From Dermacentor variabilis (taxonomy: Eukaryota; Arthropoda; Arachnida; Ixodida; Ixodidae): a stretch of DNA of 64,000 nt. The notes beneath the pieces were generated by a model that was given only the letters and a program-made list of their open reading frames with translations, searched no databases and was not told where the DNA came from. The stretch is from NCBI RefSeq assembly GCF_050947875.1, contig NC_134569.1, positions 34,744,277-34,808,276 on the forward strand. The letters run 5' to 3'. Positions 1 to 12,480 of the stretch are shown piece after piece. A program made the position numbers and the translations under genes. Positions within the stretch are counted from its first letter, which is position 1, and each line of letters starts with the position of its first letter.

Positions 1-3642
<3,642 letters not shown>

Positions 3643-3651
3643 AACACACAC

Positions 3652-3740
<89 letters not shown>
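3643..3740. repeat. (CA)n microsatellite abutting the LINE-A 3' end
   Basis: About 48 CA dinucleotides with one CG interruption near the left end. It directly joins an (ATA)n run at 3741-3758, which is the 3' tail of the minus-strand LINE next door. The repeat therefore lies immediately downstream of that LINE in its transcription direction. Confidence 0.97.
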
Positions 3741-3742
<2 letters not shown>

Positions 3743-4246
3743 AATAATAATAATAATAAGAATCTTTATTACATCCAGTCCATGTCATGTTACAGATCCA
3801 GCCTGCATAAGCAACATTGCTTGTGTGCGAGGCTGGGCAGTCAGCTGGTACTACTGATATGTGCACAAGTAAATAAATTAATAAAAAGAATATAGGAAAA
3901 AATAATATTGCAAAAGTGAACAAAAGATATTATTGCATCAACAGAGAGAAAAATGCACATTGACATTAGAGATGACTTCGCAATCAGGTTCGCATGCTTC
4001 AAATCCAGAAGAAAACTTCAAAGAATATGGGCATCACGTATCACCCATGACCTTAAATGTGATTTTATTTGTTTAAATGTTCCCGCGATATCATTCTCAT
4101 TCAATTTATTGAAGTTAGCCGGCACGTAGAAAGCACGAGTTCTCTTGCCGTAGTTTGTGTACACACGAGGTACCACATATTTTTCTGTCTGACGTAAGCT
4201 GCGAGATTTCACGTTCAAGTTTTTGAATTTCGTAGAAAAATAACTT

Positions 4247-5330
4247 TTACACATGGCGTCGAACAAAACTTGTTGCTCGACAAACAACATGTCTGACTGG
4301 TACATGCTCAGCAAGAGATCTTCCCCGTGACAAGTGTGCCATACGAGAGGCTATAAGCAATTTTTTTAGGATGCGGTTAATTATCTTAAGTCTACTAGAA
4401 GAAGCAAAGCCATAAATTGTTATTCCGTACTTTATGATTGATTCCCCAAGTGCCTTGTAAACCATTTTACGAATATTTACATCACAGAAAGATTTTAGGG
4501 CATACAAATGAGCGCACACAGCACGTAAGCGCTTTGCGAGCTCTTCAATGTGGACATTCCATGACAATGTGTCGTCGAAGTGTAGCCCCAGGTATTTTGT
4601 GCTATTTACCAGAGCTATCGGAGGACATCAGCATGCAAGGCAGTCACTGGTGGGGAGATAAACAGACTGCTTTATATGGGCTGTGAAAACATATCATATT
4701 AGTCTTCGATTTATTAATGAACATTTTGTTATTAATGAAGCAATCAAGTAGTTTACAGACATCATACTGTACCACTCTAGCGGCTTCGTTCGAAAGTTTG
4801 TTTGATAAAACCAAAGCCCATCAGCGTATAAATAAATTTTTGATTTTAGTGGTAAGCAAGCAAGATCATTCATGTAAATGTTAAATAAAAGCGGTCCCTA
4901 GAGGGACCCTTGCGGTACCCCTGATTTAACACGCAACAAAGAACTATAGGACTCCGCCACACGGAAACACTGTTGTCTGCCTGTTAAATAATTTTTAAAA
5001 GATGAGTAATACGGGCCTCTGAAACCACATCTGCTTAGTTTTGATAGTAACTGTTCATGATCTAATGTGTCAAATGCTCGTTGTAAATCAACTAAAAGAG
5101 TCAAAACAACATTGTTTTTATCGATTTCGTTATAGATATAGTCATTAAAATCTTCCAACAGACCCACAGTACTCTTTCCCGAGCGAAAGCCAAACTGCGC
5201 TAGGTTAATAAGGCTAAACTTTTCACAGAATGAGGCCATATTAGCATAGACTATTTTGCCAATATGCTTGCCAAAGACGAAAGAATTAAAATTAGTCGGT
5301 AATTCTCGTAAATTTTTCGAGATCCTTTCT
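4247..5330 (-). pseudogene. LINE-A ORF2, reverse transcriptase half (broken)
   Basis: This is the palm and thumb part of a LINE reverse transcriptase, the enzyme that copies element RNA at the nicked target. Visible motifs in order are QFGFRSGKST, LLVDLQRAFDTLDHE (motif A with its Asp kept) and SGVPQGSL. A TAG stop falls at about 4900, followed by GPLLFNIYMNDL and then YADG at 4817-4828, where the family has YADD. The second catalytic Asp is therefore lost. The C-terminal block at 4567-4247 (starting WNVHIEEL) is the usual thumb region seen after the catalytic domain. The reading frame shifts relative to the endonuclease half at about 5331. Function is certainly lost. Confidence 0.9.
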
Positions 5331-6890
5331 TTATAGAGGTCTCACAATGCTAACTTTCATGTTTTCATGTATCTGACCGGTTTTTAATGTTTCATTTAAG
5401 ATGTAAAGTAGTGTTGATTGGAGCACATCGAAATTCGCAGTTATATCTCTTATCTGAATTTTATCAAAACCTGGAGATTTTGCTAAACTCATGGATCGTA
5501 TAATATCCCACAATTCTGCTTCATCAACAGTAAGCAGAAAAGCCGAATGAATGTTATAGAACGTAACATTGTTTCGGATATTTGCCGGTATGCACCCATT
5601 TGTAATGTTGTTTACTGATTCGATAAATTGTTTGTTAAAATCACTCGCTATCTGAACAGCAGGTGACTCGAGAAAGGCGTCCGCAAGAGTATTATCAATA
5701 CTCTTTTTTGCAGGTCTCCCTATTAGAGTGTTAACCAAGTTCCATGTTTTACCGGTATTACGACTGCAAGCTGCAAACTTGCCTGAGTAGTAGCGCTTCT
5801 TAGCTAGTCTTATTTTAGCGTTTCCTTTGTTTCTCATCTGCCTAAATTCTTCTCTTGCAAGAGCGTCCCCGGGTTTATCTTGGCGTTTTCTAAGGAGCTT
5901 GCTTTTAACGCTGCAAAGCTCCATTATTTCGTTATCAATCCACGGGCTATCTTTATTTCTTCTTTTGAGCTTTATTTTCTTTTCTGAGCAAAGGTAAATT
6001 TCTCTAAAGGCCTCTACAAACAGTTCGTAAGCCTTTAGGTGGCTGTGCCGCGTTAAAGAATCCCAGTTGAATGTTCTCACACGTTTATCTACTTCATTAG
6101 AATTCAAAACATATTTCTCTACAGTTTTTGTTTCAGTCAAAGCAGCAGCATCTCCTGAAACTGCTATAGCGATAAAGTAGTGATCCGCTACTTTTTCCTT
6201 AATAACACAGCCAAATGAATTATATTTGCACATTTTTGTGCTGATATGGTCTATACACGCCCTTGTTAAACGATGACCGAGAATTTCCTCTCGTGTATAA
6301 CTCTGAATTTTGTTTTCGAGTCCGTAGCTTGCCAAAAGTGTTAAGTAATCAGATGTTGCAGGCTTATTGGCTGTAAGAATGTCTATATCAAAATCACCGG
6401 CCAAAATAATGCTGCTTCTGTCTGCGTACTTTTTGAGGAAGCTTGCCAAATCGTCTAAAAATGTATTTAGGTTAGTGCTCGGTGGCCTATAAACAGCACA
6501 TACTGTAAATTCCAGATCTGCTTCAGTCATTAGTAGAGTAACTACTTCAGAATCTTGAAAATCAAAGGACACTCGTTCACAGTGCCAAGCACTTTTTACA
6601 TAGACCGCTATGCCACCACCTCTTTTGTTATCCCTGCACAAAAAGAAAGACTGAAAACCACGCAGTGCAAAATGAGCGCATTCATCTTTTGAAATATTGA
6701 TTTCGGTTAAAATTAAAACATGTAATGATGGTAGTGCTTCAGCTAGGTGAATCTTTAACATGTCCCAGTGTTTGCGTAGGCTACTCACATTCACATGGAT
6801 TAGCTCAAGCAATAAGCTGCTAGAAAGATCTGACGCCCACTCGTCTTTCATTGATAGCCATTGTTCAGTTGAGTGTACTTGGTCAATCAT
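5331..6890 (-). pseudogene. LINE-A ORF2, endonuclease and linker half
   Basis: This is an uninterrupted 519-codon frame. Residues about 30-240 are an AP-type endonuclease domain, which nicks target DNA in CR1/L2/Jockey elements. Visible landmarks are HVNVSSLRKHWD, LILTEINI, the glycine-rich KRGGGIAVYV, VYRPPST, the GDF motif (here GDFDIDIL) and ADH near residue 235 where the family has SDH. Residues about 290-400 are the basic linker (ending KKRYYSGKF). The frame stops just after SIVRPL, immediately before the expected NYRPIS block, so a frameshift separates it from the RT half. The start ATG at 6888-6890 follows the ORF1 stop by one base, which supports this start. Length agrees with an EN plus linker region; the changed SDH and GDFN residues suggest decay. 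Confidence 0.9.
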
Positions 6891-6891
6891 T

Positions 6892-7887
6892 TTAGATTAT
6901 TTTATGTAAGCCTTGTTCATTGTCAATGCGCAACACTGACGTTCCTTCGCGTTTTCTTACAAGTATTCTGCCATTGCGCACCCAGACGAAGCGATATTGT
7001 TTATCTTTCGCCAGATTTTTTGTCATCCATAGCAGTTTCTTCATTCGGGAAGTTAGATTATCGTTCAAGTATATCTTTTCACCCTTCCGTCTGTGCCGCT
7101 TTTCAATCCAACGCTCTTGTTTCACTACTTGAAAATCGCACCAGGATAGGTGGGACGGAGTTAGCTTTGCCTTTGATTCTGTGCACGGCTTCAATGTCGT
7201 CGTGACTGGGCCTAGGAAGTTTGAGTTTGGTTGCAATAGATTCCACCACCTTTCGTAGGTCCTCGTTATCACTCACTTTGACACCATGAATTTCTAAATT
7301 GCATTTTCGTGAGGACCGTTCAAGATCATCTACTGCTTGCTCCATATTCGACAGGCTGTCATATTTGGCAAAGAGCTCGGCTTCCAGTTCAGTTACTTTT
7401 TTGTTTGTTTCCTTAAGTTCCTTTCTATGCTCCTCCAACTTTTGCAGTATTGTGTCATAATTAGATGAAAGCATTCCCAGTGATGTCTCAATACCTTCAT
7501 TGCCGTCCTCTGCGCCAGCATTTCCTGGTTGGAAGCCTCGAGCTTGTCCAACTGCACGTCTTGCCGCCTTTCTAACACATCTAGTCGACTGAGTACGACA
7601 TCAAGTTTGGCCAGTACATGTGTCAGTGACAGCTCGACCGATACATCTGTTGCTCTATCCTTCTGGGTTATGCCGTCACCGTTTCCAGTTGGCAATCGCG
7701 ATGCACGATTTACACAAGTCAGACACACCCACTGTTGTTTTTCCTTAGTGGAAAAGTTTTTCAAGTTCGTTTTCGTAACCCCCGAGCACTTTCCTGCATG
7801 ATACCGATTGTCGCACTCGGCACATGTGAGGCTCTGCAAAACATCAGCAATCGATTTCATGCACGCAAGGCAATCAAACTCAGCCAT
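6892..7887 (-). pseudogene. LINE-A ORF1 (PHD-like finger plus coiled coil), frameshifted
   Basis: ORF1 proteins of this kind bind element RNA. The copy here is spread over three frames, with joins at about 7490 and about 7130. From the start at 7887 (MAEFDCLACM) there is a Cys/His finger with the pattern CxxC...CxxCxxxxHxxxxC...WxCxxC, which fits a PHD-type finger. A heptad-rich coiled coil follows (LQKLEEHRKELKETNKKVTELEAEL), then an RRM-like region beginning CNLEIHGV, and a basic C-terminal block ending in the pattern VWVRNGRILVRKREG. I chose MAEFD over the ATG 18 codons upstream because the finger begins right after it. The stop TAA is at 6892-6894. Confidence 0.85.
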
Positions 7888-7962
7888 TATGGAAACACTG
7901 GTGCAGTCCAGCGGAGAAATATGCAACAATGAAATAAGCAATAATACCTAATTAGGCATTCT

Positions 7963-8018
7963 CTCCCATAAAACAAAGAAGCAGTCAGTCTCCACTCTGC
8001 AAGTACTCCGCCGGACTG
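7963..8018 (-). repeat. LINE-A 5' UTR repeated segment, copy 1
   Basis: About 56 bases here are repeated with few changes at 8243-8299, in the same orientation and about 281 bases apart. The segment lies just upstream of ORF1. Its 5' edge (minus strand) is about 30 bases downstream of a TATA box, so it may begin at the transcription start. Confidence 0.8.
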
Positions 8019-8042
8019 CAACCGATGCCCAGTAGGCAGCGC

Positions 8043-8050
8043 CTTTATAC
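8043..8050 (-). promoter_or_regulatory. Candidate TATA box of LINE-A
   Basis: The minus strand reads GTATAAAG, and a CAGT-type initiator-like sequence (TTGCAGTCC) lies about 30 bases downstream near 8018-8021. That spacing is normal for a TATA promoter. This is a sequence-pattern call only. Confidence 0.4.
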
Positions 8051-8242
8051 CCTGCTGGTTCCGACATCCAGCAACAGATGGACACTTTCCCCAGATAACG
8101 TGGTTGAAATCAAGGCCCTATCTTGCTTCCGAAGACGCTTTGCTTGCGGTGCCTTGTGACGACACGTGCTCAGTCTTTTCTTTTCCCTTTCGGCCGGGAA
8201 AGCTTCGTTTGGACGATCCTTGCTGCTTTTTCAACGTCGGCG

Positions 8243-8299
8243 TTTCCTATAAAGTAAAGAAGCGGTCAGTCTCCACTCTGCAAGTACACCGCCGGGCTG
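8243..8299 (-). repeat. LINE-A 5' UTR repeated segment, copy 2
   Basis: Second copy of the 7963-8018 segment. Similarity ends at the same internal point (the CCGGGCTG-like edge at about 8299), after which unrelated sequence and a microsatellite begin. The LINE's 5' end therefore probably lies here. Confidence 0.75.
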
Positions 8300-8323
8300 T
8301 CCTGACTGCCCTATACATATACA

Positions 8324-8462
<139 letters not shown>

Positions 8463-9603
8463 GTGTGCGTGCGTGGAACGCGTAAAAAGTGATTCCGCGA
8501 GACAACGCAATGAGAACCACCGAAGCGGATGCTAACCTAATTACTTCTTTTATATTGAAATTCGCGCCCTCAATTCACAAATTAAAAGGTTAATTATTCT
8601 CATGCAATTATCGATAGCTAAAGTATCAAAACATCATGCTGGTACGGCGCGTCGCTGCTCACATTATACCAGTGGGTGCGTCCTCGTATATTTCATATTT
8701 TATTTTGAAGAGCGTGGTTAACATTAGCTGGCACACCTTATATTTTCCTTACGTACAGTTAGGGTAAGGTGAAATAGACAAATAAATATTGGAATAATTA
8801 AATATATAAACGAGTTGTTTGGTAAGGGGCATAACAAACATTGCCAATTAATAATCCTTGTTTTCACACAGGAGTAAGAAACTAACAGCGCTTTAGATAA
8901 AGACGCGTGGACATATAAAGCGGAAAAGCGGCTGAAACAGCAAAGCGCAGTTTGTGACGTGTTCTGCGTGCTAATCTATTTCCACGCTGTTAAATTGTTA
9001 CCCCGGGTTGCTATATAGCACAAACCCACGCTTACTTTACTCACATGCTACATGTCACGTCATTACGCGAGTAGTGCGATATTTTATATTGCTTTACTAC
9101 GCGCTGTGTCACGTCGTTAAACCCTTAATGAAATGCTCTTTAAGCGCCTATGGAGGTGAAGGCAATCCCATCGGAGACCTAATTCTTTTCGGCAACGTTT
9201 TCCTGGCATCGGTGCTCGCGACTCCTTTCTGAACAGGTGTACGACGTTCACCGGCACGTACTACACAGCCAGTCAGAGCGCAGGCAAAGGGAGACGGGGG
9301 CTGATCGTGCGTTGATTAGAAGAGGACCGTCCTGGTAATTGAATTGCAAGTTAGGACGACTGCTCCAGACGGAAGCTCTCGAGCAAGGAAGACAGGAAGT
9401 GTCATGTGTCATGTACGTGACATTAGCACTCAGTTTTCCTCGTGGATTCGTTTGCTTAAACAGCAATTCTTCTTCTTTTTTTCATTTCTTTGATTCACTG
9501 CGGTGCATACAGTCTGACTGTTCACGAAGCCGTGATAGCAAGACTGTATTATCGAGGTTTTGAAGGCTGTTTTTATTTCCAGTCTTACTAATTGACTTGC
9601 TTA
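8463..9603. other. Unassigned DNA, no gene seen
   Basis: No element, tRNA-like sequence or protein-like frame is recognised. Several short tracts are AT-rich. Confidence 0.45.
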
Positions 9604-10118
9604 AACGAGAAGAAAGGAGGTTAACCGAGGTGCCCAATTTTTATTAATCATAGCATAAGAAGCCAACTAACACTAAACCCTGAACCCCCTTTCTTCTCGT
9701 TTATTACATAATGAGGGCCTCGAATCCGGCAACATTGATGCCTTCAGGTAGCATGTGTGGGTTTATTGATCAGTTGACTTCACCCAAAAAGATCATGTTC
9801 TCCTGACGCCTGCGGCAGAAAGGATGTTCCACATCCGCCGCCAAGGTTTGTGAGTGGTCACGCTGGCTAACAATCCCAGGGTTCTACTAGGAAACAAAAA
9901 TACCCAAGAAAGTGGATAGGGAAACAGCGCTGCGATAGCCCAATCGGTAGAGCATCGCACGCGTAATGCGAAGACGTGGGATCGTTCCCCACCTGCGGCA
10001 AGTTGTTTTTCCATCCACTTTCATTGCCATTAATTTATCATTTCTATAATTCAATCAGTAAGTACAAGTAATTTCCCCTATGTTTTCCTTGGTGTCAGTG
10101 TTTGTTGGCTTCTTAAGA
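9604..10118 (-). mobile_element. tRNA-like repeat family T, copy 1, with inverted-repeat ends
   Basis: The unit holds a nearly complete tRNA-like cloverleaf (9929-10000). It is bracketed by a local inverted repeat (GAAAGTGGAT at about 9910 and its complement at about 10012). Its outer parts are also inverted: AAGAAGCCAACTAACACT at about 9657 pairs with AGTGTTTGTTGGCTTCTT at about 10097. A further 14-base inverted pair (9604-9617 and 9688-9701) lies at the left. Copy 2 at 18518-18790 is in the opposite orientation. It may be a SINE or a non-autonomous inverted-repeat element; the sequence alone does not decide. Strand is set by the shared orientation with copy 2, and the tRNA-like part itself reads on the plus strand. 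Confidence 0.65.
9929..10000 (+). other. tRNA-like sequence, Thr(CGT)-like, not a functional tRNA
   Basis: The 72 bases fold on paper as a cloverleaf. The acceptor stem starts GCTGCG and pairs with the 3' end around TGCGGC with G-U pairs. The anticodon stem TCGCA/TGCGA and the T stem GTGGG/CCCAC are perfect. The anticodon loop CGCGTAA would read CGT, but the universally conserved U33 is G. The T loop ATCGTTC lacks the TTCRA consensus. It is therefore a tRNA-derived part of the repeat and not a working gene. Confidence 0.6.
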
Positions 10119-10805
10119 TAAAATTGACCTGCGTGTAACTTGAGATGTGTGCAATGAATGGATTATATATTTGTCGACGCCCGAGAACTGGTTATGTTTT
10201 GATATTGAACTTTACACCCTTAATAGCTAAAAACGTACGTTCGGAACGCAGAGCTATCAAAACGAAATGACTTTATGAAAGCCTTTCCAGTTTGTTAAGG
10301 GCTTAAAAAAATTAGAAATAACAATTCAGCACAGTCAACAAATGTTATGATTAACACGAACACAGCGAGGTTTAAGAATGTATCTAGAATACTTATTTTT
10401 GTTGATATGATATGAGGAGATGTTGATGCACAAGTTAAGGCGCCGGCTACTCTTTAGCTCTTGAATGGATCGGGCCCAACACATACAGGGCTCAACATTA
10501 CATATCAAATAACCGTTTCTTCCAAGCACCAGAACTTGTCAAGCAACGTTTTCACCGTAAAACTGTGACGTAAGAAATGTATGGTACATACAATATACAA
10601 GTTAAATTACTTCACAGTTCTGCAGAAGAAAATCTCGAAAATACAAATGATACTGTCGCCTAATAATACAGTCTCTAGTCAGCGGGTTGTACATACATCG
10701 CGTAAATGCATTACCACATGGTCACAACATAACAGTCAACATAACATAATCCACAAACTCATAGATATATATAGCGACATTAAAATGAAAGGAACATTAA
10801 AAGCA
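10119..10805. other. Unassigned DNA; may include the LINE-B 3' UTR
   Basis: AT-rich sequence directly downstream (minus-strand sense) of the LINE-B RNase H region. No clear tail or poly(A) marks where LINE-B ends, so part of this stretch may be its 3' UTR. No gene is seen. Confidence 0.4.
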
Positions 10806-11350
10806 TTAATAACGGCCAACAATGCCACTGTCTTCGAGAAAAGTTTTTAGTGTCTTTAAGGCACTCTTCTGCAAGGCCATTGTTGGCCAAGGACCCAAAA
10901 GTTTCTTTAAACTGAAAGGTCTACTGTCTATTGTATTTAGGGTTGATTTAGGTCGGCGTCTTGGTGTGTCGCGATGTGGGCAATCTAGAAGGAGGTGATG
11001 TAAACCTTCATCTAGAAATCCAGAATCACTTTCTGAGGTTTCCACATGACCAACTGTATCTAAGAAATGTTTTGTGTAGGCAGTGCCTAGCCTTAGTCGA
11101 TGAATAAGGGTTTTCATATTTCCGTCTAATGACAATGGAAATTTGAATTCAATAAACGGAACAATATGATACGAATCAGAGCTCTTGGAATTCTGACCAA
11201 ACCACGTATATTTTCAAAGACTTTGTCCTTATATTGCAGCGTAATTCATTCTTTGAAATTGGGGCGGAGTCACACCATCTGTGAGGTGCGCTTGTCGTGC
11301 TGCTTCATCGGCTGCTCTGTACCAGGAATGTTACAATGCCCTGGTATGTT
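10806..11350 (-). pseudogene. LINE-B: I-like LINE ORF2 C-terminus (RNase H and tail)
   Basis: The minus strand first shows IPGHCNIPGTEQ at about 11345, which matches the C-terminal part of the RNase H domain carried by I-group LINEs. After frame disruption there is a tail with IHRLRLGTAYTKHFL, HHLLLDCPHRD and FSLKKLLGPWP, a block typical after RNase H in tick I-like elements. The expected Cys-containing finger between these blocks is mostly eroded. Endonuclease and reverse transcriptase domains are absent, and the sequence joins directly to ORF1 remains at about 11366. This is a dead, internally deleted copy. Confidence 0.75.
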
Positions 11351-11365
11351 CGCTATTAACAGTCG

Positions 11366-12103
11366 TTACTTCTGCAGTAGGTGCGTAAGGTCACTGAGAA
11401 GAAAGTGTGCGAATATTGTAGCTTTTTGTTGTATTACTTTCTGTCCGTTGTGTGAGTTTCCGTAGCATTGATGCATAAGACTGGGTGCTTGAGTGTGATC
11501 CTCTTGATCGGTCGCTTGATTGCACTGTTGGTTGTTCTCTTGAGGAGGAATAGTTTGGTGGTTCGCTTGACTGGTGGTCATTCCGGCGCCCACTGAGGTG
11601 GGCGACTTTGCACTGGATAAACAATATCAAGGTTTGAGGATGGTTGATTGCGTCGCGGTTGCCTTCCATGAATAAGTTCATGTCGACGGATTGGTGCCGT
11701 TGCCTTGTTCTGAGGTTGACATGGTTCCCCGCATAGTTCCACATTTAGGCTGAAGGAGTAACTTGCACTCCTTGTGGTCATGATCTTTTAAGCAGATTTT
11801 CCTTCGACGTGTGCTGCGGCAGTTTTTCGCCATGTACCCAAATCGCTGGCAATTATAGCAGCGAAGTGCTGGTCCTAGATATTCCTCGACAGGATGACTG
11901 GTGAAACCTCAGTAAATTCTTCCTGGATTAGGGCGATCGTCTCTGAAATTAAGAATAACTGTGTGAAGTCTATGCGACTTTACTGCTCCATCTTCCTGGC
12001 GGAAACACTTTATCTGGCTGCGTGCCGACATAATTCCTGCATCGTTCAAGAAGTCTAAGAAAACAGGGGAAGGCGTGAGATGGAAATTCAAGACGATGAA
12101 CAA
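11366..12103 (-). pseudogene. LINE-B: ORF1 (gag-like) remnant with zinc knuckle
   Basis: In minus-strand order there is a frame with VLNFHLTPSPVFLDFLNDAGI and VKSHRLHTVILNFRDD. After a stop comes RCYNCQRFGYMAKNCR, a CCHC-type knuckle region in which the expected His is Tyr. This is followed by a Gln/Ser-rich low-complexity tail near 11744-11391. The layout matches ORF1 of I-group LINEs, an RNA-binding protein. At least two frame breaks are present. Upstream it meets the Penelope-like fragment at about 12104, though the exact border is unclear. Confidence 0.7.
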
Positions 12104-12480
12104 AACGAGAACAAGATCAAAGCAGGAGCAAACGTTTCGACAAGTGAACTGGTCTTCTTCAAGGCGACATATGCTTTCCTCACCACAGTATACATAAGTG
12201 GGGTTCTTCTAAAGGTAGAGAGGACGTAAGGCGGGTGGGTGCGGCAACCAGCGAAGGTGTGTTAGCGGCGACAGCGTAGAATTGAGAATTAAGGAGTCTT
12301 GTGCACAAGGCCAGGGACATGGCCGTCTTTCAATCACGTGTCAACGGCCGCGTGTCAGCCGGCGTGTCAACAGCGTGCACAGCACCCCTCTATTACCTAT
12401 TTTGCTGGTGGTCGTGGGCTATTATGTCTCTCAAAGAGATAATAGAAGGAGCGGCAGAAACCGGTGCTCGTGAAAAAAAA
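12104..12480 (-). mobile_element. Penelope-like element fragment (tentative)
   Basis: The core is a minus-strand stretch containing GAAGAAGACC, a short hairpin arm pair and CGAAACG, a combination seen at the ends of arthropod Penelope-like elements. No reverse transcriptase or GIY-YIG endonuclease frame is present nearby, so only an end-like segment can be claimed. The limits are approximate, and the call depends on family memory and not on alignment. Confidence 0.4.
12135..12162 (-). ncRNA. Decayed hammerhead-ribozyme-like core
   Basis: On the minus strand, TTGAAGA (12162-12156) is followed by GACCAG-TTCA-CTTGTC and then GAAA (12138-12135). The hammerhead core is CUGANGA, stem II, GAAA. Here the first core base is U and not C, and stem II pairs at five of six positions. 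GAAA is intact. Penelope-like elements are known to carry hammerhead motifs. Stem III and the cleavage site could not be placed, so activity is unlikely. Confidence 0.35.

Larger units (their letters stand above)
3741..8299 (-). mobile_element. LINE-A: CR1/L2-like non-LTR retrotransposon, near full length, inactive
   Basis: Reading on the minus strand, the order is 5' UTR (8299-7888), ORF1 (7887-6892), ORF2 with endonuclease and reverse transcriptase (6890 to about 4250), and a 3' UTR ending in an AATAAA signal (3765-3770) and a (TTA)n tail instead of poly(A). A short microsatellite-like tail is typical of the CR1/L2 group. ORF1 carries frameshifts, and ORF2 carries at least one frameshift, a stop and a changed catalytic residue, so this copy is dead. 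It is the most complete of the LINEs here. The clade call rests on motif order and tail type and not on a tree; Jockey-like families are the main alternative. Confidence 0.88.

Noticed and set aside
9929..10000. Functional tRNA-Thr gene
   Set aside because: U33 is G, the T loop lacks the TTCRA consensus, and it is embedded in a repeat with a second decayed copy.
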